Shown: positions 45,334-54,788, counted from the first letter of the stretch. The stretch: DNA of 64,000 nt from Natranaeroarchaeum sulfidigenes (GCF_017094485.1 NZ_CP064786.1:2977128-3041127), one strand, 5' to 3'. Translations and numbers: made by a program. The notes: generated by a model from the letters alone, not told the origin.

Positions 45334-46515
45334 ATGGAAACGCTGCTCGCTATCGGCGTCGTCGCGTCGATCTTCGTCGGCTTCAACATCGGCGGCTCCT
45401 CGACAGGCATCGCGTGGGGACCGCCGGTCGGGGCTGGCGTCGTGACGAAAACGACCGCCGCAGCGCTTATGACGGTATTTGTCTTCCTCGGCGGCTGGAC
45501 AGTCGGCCGAAACGTCATGGGGACGCTGAGCGAGGGGATCATTACCCTAGAGGGAGGCATTCCGCTCGCAGGCGGGGTCGCAATCCTCTTTTTCATCGGC
45601 CTCGGGATTCTCGTCGCGAACGTCTTTGGCGTCCCCGTCCCGACCTCGATGACGACCGTCGGCGCGATCGCCGGACTGGGTCTCGCGACGGATACGCTCA
45701 ACTATCCGATGATCGCCGAGATCATCTCGTGGTGGTTCGTGACGCCGATCATCGGGTTCTGGATCGGCGGCGTCATCGGGCGATACGTTTATCCGGAAGT
45801 CAACCGACGTGTGGAGATCAAAAAGACCGACGGGCCACTTTTCGTCATCGATCGGGCCTCGGGTGTGCCGAAGCCGTCGTTCGGGCCGAACACGACGTGG
45901 TCGGAAGTCGTGAGTACGACGATCGTGTTCGTCATCGGCTGTTACATGGCATTTAGCGCGGGGGCGAGCAACGTTCCGAACGCTGCTGCGCCACTCGTGA
46001 GTGCTGCGGGCGGGCTCCCCGAAAACACCGCGATTATCCTCGCCACACTGGCGATCGGTCTCGGAGGGTTCACGATCGCCCGACGGACGATGGAATCGGT
46101 CGGAAGCGAGCTAAGCGACATCCCACTCCTTGCCGCATTGTTCGTGATGGTGACCGCCTCGACGATCACGACATTGCTTTCCTGGATCGGGATCCCGATC
46201 AGTCTCGTGATGTCGACAGTCATGACGATCGTCGGTATCGGCTGGGGGCGTGCAACTCGACCGATCACCGTCCGTGAAGCAGTGACCCGCGATGCGAACG
46301 GCCACGAGATCGTCACCGGTGCCATCACCGCGGAGACAACAGACAGCAACGAAGCCGCACCGATCGGTGAACCCGAACCGAGCGAGGTCCTCAACGCCGA
46401 GAATCTGTTCAACCCCCGGGCGATTATCAAGTACATCTCGATGTGGATCATCGGCCCGACGATGTCGACCGGGCTGGCATATGGTTTCTTTGTGCTTTTC
46501 CCGGGAGTCGTGTGA
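45334..46515 (+). CDS. pitA: PiT-family inorganic phosphate transporter (first of a pair)
   Basis: The 393-residue protein has the PiT repeats FVGFNIGGSSTGIAWGPPVG near the start and SAGASNVPNAAAPLVSAAGG in the second half. The GANDxANAxG-type signatures are modified but recognisable. An extended hydrophilic loop (about residues 150-195) separates the halves. It probably imports phosphate with a cation (Na+ or H+). A UspA gene and a second PiT gene of the same subgroup follow on the same strand. Confidence 0.88.
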   Translation: METLLAIGVVASIFVGFNIGGSSTGIAWGPPVGAGVVTKTTAAALMTVFVFLGGWTVGRNVMGTLSEGIITLEGGIPLAGGVAILFFIGLGILVANVFGVPVPTSMTTVGAIAGLGLATDTLNYPMIAEIISWWFVTPIIGFWIGGVIGRYVYPEVNRRVEIKKTDGPLFVIDRASGVPKPSFGPNTTWSEVVSTTIVFVIGCYMAFSAGASNVPNAAAPLVSAAGGLPENTAIILATLAIGLGGFTIARRTMESVGSELSDIPLLAALFVMVTASTITTLLSWIGIPISLVMSTVMTIVGIGWGRATRPITVREAVTRDANGHEIVTGAITAETTDSNEAAPIGEPEPSEVLNAENLFNPRAIIKYISMWIIGPTMSTGLAYGFFVLFPGVV

Positions 46516-46553
46516 TCCGGACGCTTAGGTAGATGGGCATCGTACTCCGTCAT

Positions 46554-46982
46554 ATGGTTTCACGAGTTCTCGTTCCGATGGATGACTCCGAGCACGCAGA
46601 GGACGCACTCGAATACGCGTTCGATAACTATCCCGACGCCGAAATCACCGTGCTCCACGTCGTTGGCGTACCGTCGATGATGATGGGGGAGGCGACGGCG
46701 CTGTCACTCGAAGACAATCTCGAATCCGCCGCTGGGGAGCGCTCGGAACCTGTTTTCGAGCGGGCCAGGGGGATTGCCGCCGATCGGGACCGCGACATCG
46801 ACACGGTCGTCGGAGTCGGTCACCCCGCCCGGAACATCCTCGATCGGGCCGAGAACTACGATACGATCGTGCTCGGTGCGCACGGCTCGGACTGGAGCCG
46901 CGTATCACATCGGTTCCTCGTCGGGAACATCGCCGAGACGGTGTCAAAGCGGGCGACGGTTCCCGTGGTACTGGTCAGATGA
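46554..46982 (+). CDS. Universal stress protein (UspA family)
   Basis: The 142-residue protein has the UspA nucleotide-binding pattern: VLVPMDDSEHAEDALEYA at the start and IVLGAHGSDWSRVSHRFLVG near the end, an ATP-binding G-2x-G-9x-G(S/T)-like segment (altered: GAHGSDWSRVSHRFLVGN), then VSKRATVPVVLVR. It sits between two PiT permease genes, all on one strand, so it may bind a nucleotide and modulate phosphate uptake; this is inferred from position only. Confidence 0.88.
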   Translation: MVSRVLVPMDDSEHAEDALEYAFDNYPDAEITVLHVVGVPSMMMGEATALSLEDNLESAAGERSEPVFERARGIAADRDRDIDTVVGVGHPARNILDRAENYDTIVLGAHGSDWSRVSHRFLVGNIAETVSKRATVPVVLVR

Positions 46983-47043
46983 ACTATCGGTGGATCGTGT
47001 CGATATCCAACGCATTAAGTCAACAGTTACTCTCTATCTATTC

Positions 47044-48219
47044 GTGATCGAACCGCTACTACTGATCGGACTCATCGTAGCGATCTTCGTCGGCTACAAC
47101 ATCGGTGGCGCGACGACCGGCCCGGCGTTCGGACCGGCAGTCGGTGCCGACGTCATTACCAAGACGGCGGCAGCGGCCTTTATGTCCGTATTCTTCTTCG
47201 TCGGCGCGTTCACGATCGGTCGCGAGGTCGTCGACACGCTGAGCGAGGGGTTGATCGATCCGGGCGTGTTCACCCTCGAAACCAGTATTACCGTGCTGTT
47301 CTTTATCGGGTTCGCGCTGTTCATCGGGAACTTCTTTGGTGTACCCGCGTCGACGTCGATGACGACCGTCGGGGCGATCGGCGGGCTGGGCTACGCGAGC
47401 GGGACGCTGAACTGGGCACAGCTCGGCGAGATCGTGACCTGGTGGCTGGTCGCACCGTTGATCGGCTTCTGGGTCTGTGGCGTGATCGGCCGGTACTTTT
47501 ACCCCCGTATCAACGCGTGGATCAACATCCAGCGTAGCGACAACGAGCTATTTATCATCGACACCTCGGGGCGGATACCGCGGGTGGGAATCAGCGACGA
47601 AGCGACCCGGCGCGAACTAGTTGGGGCGATAATAGTCATTCTGATCGGCTGTCTGATGGCATTTAGCTCCGGGACGAGTAACATCGCCAACGCGATCGCA
47701 CCGCTGGTCGGCAGCGGTGATCTTGAGATGAACGCAGGGATTATTATCGGGAGCGTCGCCGTCGGGATCGGTGCGTTTACGATCGGTCGTCGCACGATGG
47801 AAACGCTTGGCAACGATATTACACACCTGCCACTGACCGCCGCGATCGTCATCGCTACTGTCAGTTCCTTCATCGTCGTGGCGCTATCGGCTCTTGGAAT
47901 TCCTGCTAGCTTCGTCGTCATCGCGACGATGGGTATTGTGGGCCTCGGCTGGGGACGGGCAACCCGGACAGTCGGTGTCCGGGAAGGAATGCGCGGCGAA
48001 AAAGAGGCGACCGTCTCCGTTGGCGCGCTGTCGGCGGATGAGGAGGGAGAAGAACTGCCCGATATCGGCGAAGAAGAGCCCGAAGACATTCCGAGCGCGG
48101 GCGATCTGTTCGATCCAGCCACCACCGGTCGAGTGATCCTGCTGCAGAATCTCGTTCCCGCAATATCGACGATCGGCGCGTACCTCGTCTTCCAGTTCGT
48201 CCCGGTGTTTGGTTTTTAA
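47044..48219 (+). CDS. pitA: PiT-family inorganic phosphate transporter (second of a pair)
   Basis: The 391-residue protein uses a GTG start (47044; MIEPLLLIGLIVAIFVGYN). The signature segments are GGATTGPAFGPAVGADVI and SSGTSNIANAIAPLVGSG, closer to the classical PiT motifs than those at 7891. It is about half identical to the first PiT protein by eye, with the same hydrophilic loop (QRSDNELFIIDTSGRIP), so the two are tandem paralogues separated by UspA. The C-terminal half has an acidic cytoplasmic loop (EEEPEDIPSAGD). Confidence 0.88.
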   Translation: MIEPLLLIGLIVAIFVGYNIGGATTGPAFGPAVGADVITKTAAAAFMSVFFFVGAFTIGREVVDTLSEGLIDPGVFTLETSITVLFFIGFALFIGNFFGVPASTSMTTVGAIGGLGYASGTLNWAQLGEIVTWWLVAPLIGFWVCGVIGRYFYPRINAWINIQRSDNELFIIDTSGRIPRVGISDEATRRELVGAIIVILIGCLMAFSSGTSNIANAIAPLVGSGDLEMNAGIIIGSVAVGIGAFTIGRRTMETLGNDITHLPLTAAIVIATVSSFIVVALSALGIPASFVVIATMGIVGLGWGRATRTVGVREGMRGEKEATVSVGALSADEEGEELPDIGEEEPEDIPSAGDLFDPATTGRVILLQNLVPAISTIGAYLVFQFVPVFGF

Positions 48220-48332
48220 AATCCCTGGATCGAATGTAGGGTGTTAAAGGCTTCTTTGCCGCCAATTCCGGACGTTCAGACAGCGGAGGAAAACAATAAC
48301 TTCTAACCGTTAGGACCGCGAACATCAGGTTG

Positions 48333-48722
48333 ATGCCCACTGTAGAATACCTCAATTACGAAGTGCTGGACGATCAGGGCTGGGACATGGACGACGACGA
48401 CCTCTTCGAGCAGGCCGCCGACGCTGGTCTCGACGAAGAGGACTACGGCTCCCTCGAAGTTAACGAAGGGGAGTATATCCTCGAAGCAGCCGAGGCGCAG
48501 GGCTACGACTGGCCCTTCTCGTGCCGTGCCGGTGCCTGTGCGAACTGCGCAGCCATCGTCTACGAGGGCGACATCGACATGGATATGCAGCAGATCCTCA
48601 GCGACGAGGAAGTCGAAGAGAAGGGCGTCCGGCTGACCTGCATCGGTAGTCCCGACGCCGACGAGGTCAAGATCGTCTACAACGCGAAACACCTCGATTA
48701 CCTGCAGAACCGCGTCATCTAA
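48333..48722 (+). CDS. 2Fe-2S ferredoxin, halobacterial type
   Basis: The 129-residue protein has plant-type cluster cysteines in [18 protein letters not shown], with the fourth in VRLTCIGSP. An acidic helical insertion near the N-terminus ([20 protein letters not shown]) is the known halobacterial addition that helps function at high salt. It is the main soluble electron carrier, for example for 2-oxoacid oxidoreductases, in these organisms. The promoter is likely the T/A-rich segment near 48290, giving a short leader. No reductase gene is adjacent. Confidence 0.93.
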   Translation: MPTVEYLNYEVLDDQGWDMDDDDLFEQAADAGLDEEDYGSLEVNEGEYILEAAEAQGYDWPFSCRAGACANCAAIVYEGDIDMDMQQILSDEEVEEKGVRLTCIGSPDADEVKIVYNAKHLDYLQNRVI

Positions 48723-48808
48723 ACCGGGACAGGCGGCCGAACGGACTCCATTTTTGCAGACTGACGATCTGATCTCTGCACACGGTACCGCGGCGTGAAA
48801 AAGTACCT

Positions 48809-48824
48809 GTCTTTCATGAAAGAC
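48809..48824. promoter_or_regulatory. Perfect 16 bp palindrome between convergent genes
   Basis: GTCTTTCATGAAAGAC is its own reverse complement. It lies between the 3' ends of the ferredoxin and wHTH genes, so it is not at an obvious promoter; termination or protein binding are both possible. Confidence 0.4.
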
Positions 48825-48855
48825 GTCGAGATCGATCCGGAGACACTCGGTCTGC

Positions 48856-49401
48856 TTAGCACTCCTGGGTGTCGATCGACTCTTCAGTAGCGCGCTCCAG
48901 TAGGTCGTCGACGAGACGGGTGAACCGGTCGACGAACCGGTCCGAAACGCGCGGGGTCACGTCCGAGAGCATCGTCGCAGTCCGTCCAGGATTCGACAGT
49001 GTCAGCGTTACCCGGTTGTGCTCGTCGTAGTGCTTCTCGACGACATCTTGCTCGACGAGATGTCCGACGTGATGTTCGAGCGTACTGCGGGCGATACCCA
49101 GCGCCTCGGCGACATCGGCCGGGGCCGCAGGTTCGTGTTCGATCAAGTGGATGACGATCGATCTGGCCGTCTCGCGGCGAAAGAGTGCAAGCGCACCTCG
49201 CTCCCACTCGTCATACGACGGCGGATAGTAGTGTGTTCGGCCATAGAACTCGCCACGAACCACCTCGCCAGCGTCGATCAGTCGCCGGATGTGGTACTGA
49301 ACCTGTCCAGGGGCGTACTCGGAATCGCGGACGAGTTCGTTGAAATGGACCCCGGCGTCGTCGTGGACGTGCGCCCGGATCGTGGGTCGTGTCTGGGTCA
49401 T
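48856..49401 (-). CDS. Winged-helix transcription regulator with two HTH domains
   Basis: From the ATG at 49401 the 181-residue protein has a first wHTH (IRAHVHDDAGVHFNELVRDS, then APGQVQYHIRRLIDAGEVVR, wing FYGRTHYYPPSY). A second follows (APADVAEALGIARSTLEHHV, then DVVEKHYDEHNRVTLTLS). This tandem MarR/ArsR-like architecture is common in haloarchaea. The start is chosen by homology to that pattern. It is divergent from a small membrane-protein gene that usually accompanies such regulators, so it probably controls it. The ligand is unknown. Confidence 0.83.
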   Translation of the reverse strand: MTQTRPTIRAHVHDDAGVHFNELVRDSEYAPGQVQYHIRRLIDAGEVVRGEFYGRTHYYPPSYDEWERGALALFRRETARSIVIHLIEHEPAAPADVAEALGIARSTLEHHVGHLVEQDVVEKHYDEHNRVTLTLSNPGRTATMLSDVTPRVSDRFVDRFTRLVDDLLERATEESIDTQEC

Positions 49402-49524
49402 CTGTTGTCGAGGGTATTCGACCGTTCTTAATGACCCACCAATACAAGGTGTTTCGTTTCTTCCCAGCGGCTGGGAACAGTGACCGAAGAGCATACCGGG
49501 GTGGCGAGGTAGCTAGAGAAAAAG

Positions 49525-49887
49525 ATGGTTTCAGGGTGTTGGTCCGCATCGTGGGTCCGGCTTGCCGCGACAGCATCGTTAGGGGACACGTGGGTGGATC
49601 CACAGCTCGCGCCGGTGCTCGTCGGCGTCATTATTCTCGCAGTGTTAGGGACGACTGCGCTCTTTCTCGCAGGTGTCGTCGCCTATTCGCGTCGGGGGAC
49701 GCCGAGGTATCTGCTCATCACGGTCGTGCTCGGTCTGCTCGTCGCACGCTCGGTCGTCGGGCTGGGCACGGTCCTCGGCATCGTCCCGATGACAGCACAC
49801 CACCTCGTCGAACACGGCTTCGACTTCCTGATTGCGATCCTTATTCTCTACGCAGTCTATCGGAGCGGTCCGAGTGGGGACGGGTGA
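49525..49887 (+). CDS. Three-span membrane protein paired with the wHTH regulator (DUF7471-like)
   Basis: The 120-residue frame has three membrane helices (PVLVGVIILAVLGTTALFLA, RYLLITVVLGLLVARSVVGL, HGFDFLIAILILYAVY). The motif LGIVPMTAHHLVEHGFDF before helix 3 contains three histidines. From memory it resembles DUF7471, a haloarchaeal family next to tandem-wHTH genes. The first 23 residues look unlike the family, so a GTG start at 49594 is possible. The histidines near a membrane edge suggest metal or heme binding, but this is unproven. Confidence 0.65.
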   Translation: MVSGCWSASWVRLAATASLGDTWVDPQLAPVLVGVIILAVLGTTALFLAGVVAYSRRGTPRYLLITVVLGLLVARSVVGLGTVLGIVPMTAHHLVEHGFDFLIAILILYAVYRSGPSGDG

Positions 49888-49952
49888 CGCACAGGAGTGG
49901 CCGAGCAGCAGGAGCCGGAATTTATAACTCGGTGCCCCACACCGTTCGGGAC

Positions 49953-51002
49953 ATGCTCGAACTCGGTCCGGTCTTTGCCGGGACGACCGATCTCCTGCGG
50001 CTCGTCGCCGTTCCCGTGTTCGCGTGGGCCGCGTGGCGCGACATTCGGACGCGACGGGTCCCGAACGTCACGTGGCTCCCGCTTGCCGCGCTCGGCCTGT
50101 TGTTGCTGGTCTGGGACGGCTGGCACGCGGTCGGAATCGGCGGCTACGACTGGCAGTTGTTCCTCGTCACCACGGCGATCAGCCTCGGTATCGTCGTCCC
50201 ACTGTCCTACGCGTTCTGGTGGATGGGTGGGTTCGGCGGGGCCGACGCAAAGGCGCTGATGACGATTGCGATCCTGTTTCCGGCCTTTCCCACCTACTAC
50301 GTCGAAACGAGCGTCTATCCGGCGGTCCAGACCGATGTAGGCGTCTTCTCGTTTACCATCCTCACCAACGCCGTGCTCGTCGCGGTCGCGTTCCCAGTTG
50401 CCCTGGCCGCGTACAACGCCGTACGGGGGCGATTCGCTCCGGCGATGCTCGTCGGGCGAGTCCGCCACTGGTCCGATCTGTCGACCGCTCACGGTCGGGT
50501 GATGGAAAACCAGGAGGGGTTCACCCGGAGTGGGCTCGATCTCGACGTCTTGCGGATGTACCTGCGCTGGCGCGGACTGACGCTCGCGGACCTGCGCGAG
50601 GATCCCGATCGGTATCGGGATCCCGAAACGCTCCCCGAGGAGCCAAACCCGCCGACCGATGGGGCGGTAACCGCGGATGGAGAAGCCGTTCCTGTTGCCG
50701 GCGAATCGGCAGCTGCCGAGCGGATTACGGAGACCGAGGGGGCTGCCGATGATGAGGACGCAGAATCGACGACCTACGACGACCCGTGGGGTGCGGCCGC
50801 ATTCCTCGACAGCATCGAGGGATCGGCGTACGGGACCACACCCGGAAAGCTCCGCGACGGGCTGGACACGCTGGTCGAGCGCGAACAGGTATGGGTGTCG
50901 CCCGGCGTTCCGTTCATCGTCCCCATCTTCCTCGGGCTTCTCGTCGCACTGGTGTACGGTGATCTACTCTTCCGGGTGCTGGAGCTGCTCGGACTCGTGT
51001 AG
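49953..51002 (+). CDS. pibD: Prepilin/preflagellin peptidase (A24 family)
   Basis: The 349-residue membrane protease cleaves class III signal peptides of archaellins and type IV pilins at the cytoplasmic face. Both catalytic aspartates are visible, in AAWRDIRTRRVPN and in GGFGGADAKALM. About six helices surround an acidic cytoplasmic domain (residues about 180-310). A final helix (FIVPIFLGLLVALVYGDLLF) ends the protein. The ATG at 49953 follows a TTTATAAC box by about 30 nt. No pilin genes are adjacent, which is usual for PibD. Confidence 0.88.
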   Translation: MLELGPVFAGTTDLLRLVAVPVFAWAAWRDIRTRRVPNVTWLPLAALGLLLLVWDGWHAVGIGGYDWQLFLVTTAISLGIVVPLSYAFWWMGGFGGADAKALMTIAILFPAFPTYYVETSVYPAVQTDVGVFSFTILTNAVLVAVAFPVALAAYNAVRGRFAPAMLVGRVRHWSDLSTAHGRVMENQEGFTRSGLDLDVLRMYLRWRGLTLADLREDPDRYRDPETLPEEPNPPTDGAVTADGEAVPVAGESAAAERITETEGAADDEDAESTTYDDPWGAAAFLDSIEGSAYGTTPGKLRDGLDTLVEREQVWVSPGVPFIVPIFLGLLVALVYGDLLFRVLELLGLV

Positions 51003-51077
51003 CCGGTAGCGGAGAACCCCACAGGCGACGTCCCGCCGACCAAAAAGCCTACTTCCGGGAGCCGCTTTCTCCCGGGT

Positions 51078-51455
51078 ATGAGCGAGACACGTGCGGACGT
51101 CGAGCTGGATTTCGGCGACGACGGGCTGATCCCGGCGGTGGCACAGGACGCCGACACCGGCGAGATCCTGATGCTCGCCTATGCAACCCGCGAGGCCGTC
51201 GATCGGACCCGCGAGACCGACCGCGCACACTACTACTCGCGGAGTCGCGACGAACTCTGGGAGAAAGGCGCGTCGAGTGGCCACGTCCAGCACGTCGAAG
51301 AGATCCTCGTCGATTGCGATGGCGACGCCATCGTCTACCGGATCGAACAGGAGGGTGGAGCGTGTCACACCGGTTTTGACTCCTGTTTTCACCGAACCAT
51401 CGACGGCGAGATCATCGGCGAAAAGGTGTTCGATCCCGAGAGCGTCTACGAGTGA
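51078..51455 (+). CDS. hisI: Phosphoribosyl-AMP cyclohydrolase
   Basis: The 125-residue enzyme opens the adenine ring in step 3 of histidine synthesis. It has [40 protein letters not shown], the metal-site [15 protein letters not shown] and the cysteines in [12 protein letters not shown]. It is the short archaeal form without the HisE domain. The next gene begins 11 bp after its stop, so the two are probably cotranscribed. Confidence 0.95.
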   Translation: MSETRADVELDFGDDGLIPAVAQDADTGEILMLAYATREAVDRTRETDRAHYYSRSRDELWEKGASSGHVQHVEEILVDCDGDAIVYRIEQEGGACHTGFDSCFHRTIDGEIIGEKVFDPESVYE

Positions 51456-51466
51456 CCGGTGAACAG

Positions 51467-52603
51467 ATGAGCCAGGACACTACCGACGAATTCGAGTCGA
51501 TTACAGCCCTCCACGATGCATACGAGGAGCTGAACCAGGTCAGCGAGGAGCTAGACCACATCGGAGAACAGGAAGTCGAACGCGCAGTCGAGGCGTACAA
51601 TCAGGCCCATCGAATCCTCGATCGGTACGCCGACGACGCGACCGGTACCGGTGACTTCGGTTCCTACGTCCAGTTCCGGGGGCAGTACTCCACGTTCGTC
51701 GAGGGCCTTCCGGAGTGGCTTCCGCGTCGGGACGTATTCGAGGACTCCCTCGATATCGTCGACAAGCGGCGGCTCAACGAGGGAGATTTTACCCGTGCAC
51801 GGGAACGGCTGGACGGCGTCGCCGATCTCGTGGAGTTGCTCGAGAACCGGGACGAAGCCAAAGAGGAGTATCACGAGGCACGTCTCGATGCAATCGATCG
51901 GATCGAGGAGATCGAGGAGGAGATCGTAGAGGTTGAGCGAACACTGGAACTGGGGGAGGCGGATCTGGACGCGCCGATCGAGCGTCTCCGCGAGCCGATC
52001 GAGCAGTACAACAAAGGTGTTCGTGAGGCGTTCCGGGAGTACCGAAGCGAGACGAGTGCCCGCGAGTTCCTGGAGTTTATCGAGCGAACGAAGCAGTTCC
52101 CGCTCGTTCCGCTGCCGCGCCCGCCCGAGGAGTTGCTGGAGTATGTCAGAAACAGTCCCGACGGGATCGAATCGGTACCGACGCTGCTGGAGTACGCCGA
52201 GTACTCACACTCTAAACTCGTCCACTACGCCGACGATGCCGACGCCCTCAAGCGGAAGATTGCCACACAGCGAACCTACCTGGATCGACTCGAAGCCGAG
52301 CCGTTGACGCTGGCGTGGCCGCCTGAGGCAGCCAGGACCGTTCGCTGGCGAGTCGACGAGTTGCGCCGTGTTGTCGGACGGTTCGCATCCGAGTCGACGA
52401 TCGCTGCGCTCCGCGAGGTTCAGCGACTGACGCGGGAGGAGGCGGAGTTCGAGCGCCTGCGCAACGCAGCGATCGCGGTCCACGAACTCGACGAGCGGAC
52501 CCGTGAGCAACTCGCATCGGGGGAAATCAAGCGAGAGCTCGAACAGCTCCGGACGGAAAAAGAGACATTGCAGGAGCGACTCGACGCACTACCGGAGAGC
52601 TGA
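51467..52603 (+). CDS. Coiled-coil protein (DUF7118-like)
   Basis: From the ATG at 51467 (MSQDTTDEFESITALHDAYE) the protein has 378 residues. A GGTGA sequence 8 nt upstream can pair with 16S rRNA and favours this ATG over an in-frame GTG at 51452 that overlaps the hisI stop. It is acidic and almost wholly helical, with long heptad stretches (residues about 130-190 and 300-375). From memory it fits DUF7118, a haloarchaeal family of unknown function, often near hisI. No enzyme motif is visible. Confidence 0.75.
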   Translation: MSQDTTDEFESITALHDAYEELNQVSEELDHIGEQEVERAVEAYNQAHRILDRYADDATGTGDFGSYVQFRGQYSTFVEGLPEWLPRRDVFEDSLDIVDKRRLNEGDFTRARERLDGVADLVELLENRDEAKEEYHEARLDAIDRIEEIEEEIVEVERTLELGEADLDAPIERLREPIEQYNKGVREAFREYRSETSAREFLEFIERTKQFPLVPLPRPPEELLEYVRNSPDGIESVPTLLEYAEYSHSKLVHYADDADALKRKIATQRTYLDRLEAEPLTLAWPPEAARTVRWRVDELRRVVGRFASESTIAALREVQRLTREEAEFERLRNAAIAVHELDERTREQLASGEIKRELEQLRTEKETLQERLDALPES

Positions 52604-52620
52604 TCCGGACCGACGATCCC

Positions 52621-53979
52621 TTACTGCCGCCCGCGTTCGAGGGCCTCCCGGACGTGGTCGACCAGCTCCTGTGCTCGTTGCTCGCTGCCTGCTTCCGCAT
52701 ACAGTCGGATTAACGGTTCCGTTCCGCTTGGCCTGGTGAGAACCCATGCGTCCCCGTAATCGAGTCTGATGCCGTCCTGCGTCGAAAGCTCGACGTCCAC
52801 ATCTCTGGCCCACTCGGCTGCGGCGTCGAGCATCGCGTCCCGCTCAGTTCTGTCCTCGTACGTGAGGTTGACGCGGATGTTGTGATAGCCCGAATACGGC
52901 GCGACGATCTCGCTGGCGTTGCGGCTGGCGACGAGTTCGAGAAACCGCGCGGCGGTGAACGCGCCGTCACGGGCGAGCCGATATCGCGGGAAAAAGAGCC
53001 CACCATTACCCTCTCCCGCGATCGGAACGGAGATGCCCTGTTTCTGGAGTTCGCGGATCCGGCTGACAATATATGTACTGCCGATCGGCGTCAGTTCGAG
53101 TTCGGCGTCGGCCGCAGAGACCGCATCGACGAGCCGCTGGGAGACGTTAACTGCGGAGACCGTCGTCTCACCCGGGTCGAGCTCCGCAGCGACGAGCGCG
53201 GCCAGCGTGGCGTCCCCCTCCATGTACTCGCCGGTCTCGTCGAAGAAGACGGCGCGGTCGCCATCGCCGTCGTGGGCAATCCCCAGGTCGGCGTCGGTCG
53301 CCTGAACCAGCCGCCCGAGATCGTCGAGGTTCTCGGGGATCGGTTCGGCATCACGGCCCGGGAAATGCCCATCTGGCTGGGCGTTGACTGTCACGACGTC
53401 ACACCCGAGCGCACGGAAGAACTGGGGGCTCGTGAGGGAGGCTGCACCATGCCCAGGGTCGAGCGCCACAGTTAGATTGGCCCCGGCGATCCGGTCGACA
53501 TCGACGACATCGAGCAGTTCGTCGAGATAGTCGTCGTTTGCGGTCTCGACACGTCTAGATCGTCCGACCTCGTTCCATGCCCTCGTGTCCGAGGCGTCCG
53601 CCAAGAACACCTCCTCGATACGTTCGAGTTCGTCGACCGAGAGGCCAACACCGTCGGAGCCGACGAGTTTGATACCATTGAACTCCGGCGGGTTGTGCGA
53701 CGCGGTGACGATGACGACCGGGATACCGGCTCGCTCGGCGTAGGCCTGTGCCGCCGGTGTGGGCGTGACGCCGAGTCGGTCGATATCGGTCCCGACACTT
53801 GCCAGTCCGCTGGCGACCGCGTCGGCGATCATCTCGCCGGTAACCCGTGTATCGCGGGCAATTCCGACCCGGTCATCGTCCCAGACCGATCCGGCGGCCT
53901 GTGCGACCTCCATCGCAAACGAAGGCGTCAACGACTCGTTGACGATCCCCCGCGTTCCGCTCGACCCGAATACTTCCAT
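52621..53979 (-). CDS. glmM: Phosphoglucomutase/phosphomannomutase family (GlmM-like) phosphohexomutase
   Basis: The 452-residue enzyme has the phosphoserine loop VTASHNPPEFNGIK, the metal-binding GIAHDGDGDRAVFFDE, the sugar-binding GEGNGGLFFP and the phosphate-binding RPSGTEPLIRLYAE. It interconverts hexose 1- and 6-phosphates; glucosamine, mannose and glucose substrates are all possible, so the symbol is tentative. The start at 53979 (MEVFGSSGTRGIVNESLT) matches the family; the frame is open to 54021. It is divergent from the DsbA-like gene. Confidence 0.87.
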   Translation of the reverse strand: MEVFGSSGTRGIVNESLTPSFAMEVAQAAGSVWDDDRVGIARDTRVTGEMIADAVASGLASVGTDIDRLGVTPTPAAQAYAERAGIPVVIVTASHNPPEFNGIKLVGSDGVGLSVDELERIEEVFLADASDTRAWNEVGRSRRVETANDDYLDELLDVVDVDRIAGANLTVALDPGHGAASLTSPQFFRALGCDVVTVNAQPDGHFPGRDAEPIPENLDDLGRLVQATDADLGIAHDGDGDRAVFFDETGEYMEGDATLAALVAAELDPGETTVSAVNVSQRLVDAVSAADAELELTPIGSTYIVSRIRELQKQGISVPIAGEGNGGLFFPRYRLARDGAFTAARFLELVASRNASEIVAPYSGYHNIRVNLTYEDRTERDAMLDAAAEWARDVDVELSTQDGIRLDYGDAWVLTRPSGTEPLIRLYAEAGSEQRAQELVDHVREALERGRQ

Positions 53980-54099
53980 ACATCCGGACGTGCGTGGGCA
54001 ATACTCAAAGCCGTTCCGCACCGCGATAGCGATACAGCGTCAGCGTTGCGTGCCCCTGAACCCGAATGGTTGATGAACGCAGGTTACTAATCACCGGAT

Positions 54100-54741
54100 A
54101 TGAGCACGAAACAGTCGAGGCGACGGTTTATGGCACTGACAGCGACAGGAGTCGCCGGTGCAGTTGCGGGCTGTCTGGGCGAGGAGGACGGCCCGGCTGC
54201 GGATGGGGAAACAGTCGACGAGTTACCGACGCCGGTACAGGGTGATCCGGACTCGGACGTAACAGTAGCAGTCTACGAGGACTTCAGTTGTCCTGGCTGC
54301 CAGACGTATAAACTGTCCGTCTATCCGGAGATCAAAACGGAATTCATCGAGTCCGACCGGATCAGATACGAACACCATGATCTGCCGGTGGTTAACGAAA
54401 CCTGGTCGTATCAGATCCCGAGCGCTGCCAGAGCGGTGCAGGATACCGAAGACGACGAGGCGTTCTTCGCGTTCGCAGAAGCGATCTATCCGTACCAGGA
54501 CGAGTACTCGTTCGATACCGTTGAATCGGTCGCCGAGGAAGTCGGTGCCGACGGTGATGCCATCCGTGACGCCGCGGAAGACCTGACCTACCTGCCAGTG
54601 ATCGAAGCAAGTAGTGACGCAGGGCAGGATCGTGGGGTTAGCTCGACACCGACAGTTGTGGTCAACGACGAACTGCTGACGCCGCAGCAAGGCGAGGACT
54701 TCTACCAGGAAATCGCAAGCACCATCGAATCCGCCGAGTAG
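54100..54741 (+). CDS. DsbA-like thiol-disulfide lipoprotein
   Basis: This 213-residue secreted protein has a twin-arginine signal (QSRRRFMALTATGVAGAVAG) with a lipobox cysteine (AGC, residue 26), so it is anchored outside the membrane. A DsbA-type thioredoxin fold follows with the active site YEDFSCPGCQTYK, the helical insertion, and the cis-proline segment VSSTPTVVVNDEL. It should form or isomerise disulfides in exported proteins. No DsbB homologue is adjacent. Confidence 0.9.
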   Translation: MSTKQSRRRFMALTATGVAGAVAGCLGEEDGPAADGETVDELPTPVQGDPDSDVTVAVYEDFSCPGCQTYKLSVYPEIKTEFIESDRIRYEHHDLPVVNETWSYQIPSAARAVQDTEDDEAFFAFAEAIYPYQDEYSFDTVESVAEEVGADGDAIRDAAEDLTYLPVIEASSDAGQDRGVSSTPTVVVNDELLTPQQGEDFYQEIASTIESAE

Positions 54742-54788
54742 CTCGGCGAGGCGGTACGTTTTTTCGACGGACCATCCAAGGAACGCTG

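Noticed and set aside
45204..45701. N-terminal extension of HisA by 166 codons
   Set aside because: The extension is antisense to the PiT gene. HisA starts at 45203 with the canonical first beta strand.
48795..48890. Small plus-strand frame starting GTG in the ferredoxin/wHTH gap (31 codons)
   Set aside because: It overlaps the regulator's 3' end antisense and has no promoter-like box at leaderless distance. Support is too weak.
49389..49952. N-terminal extension of the prepilin peptidase frame by 188 codons
   Set aside because: It overlaps the membrane-protein gene and lacks any family similarity. A TATA-like box and ATG at 49953 give the normal N-terminus.
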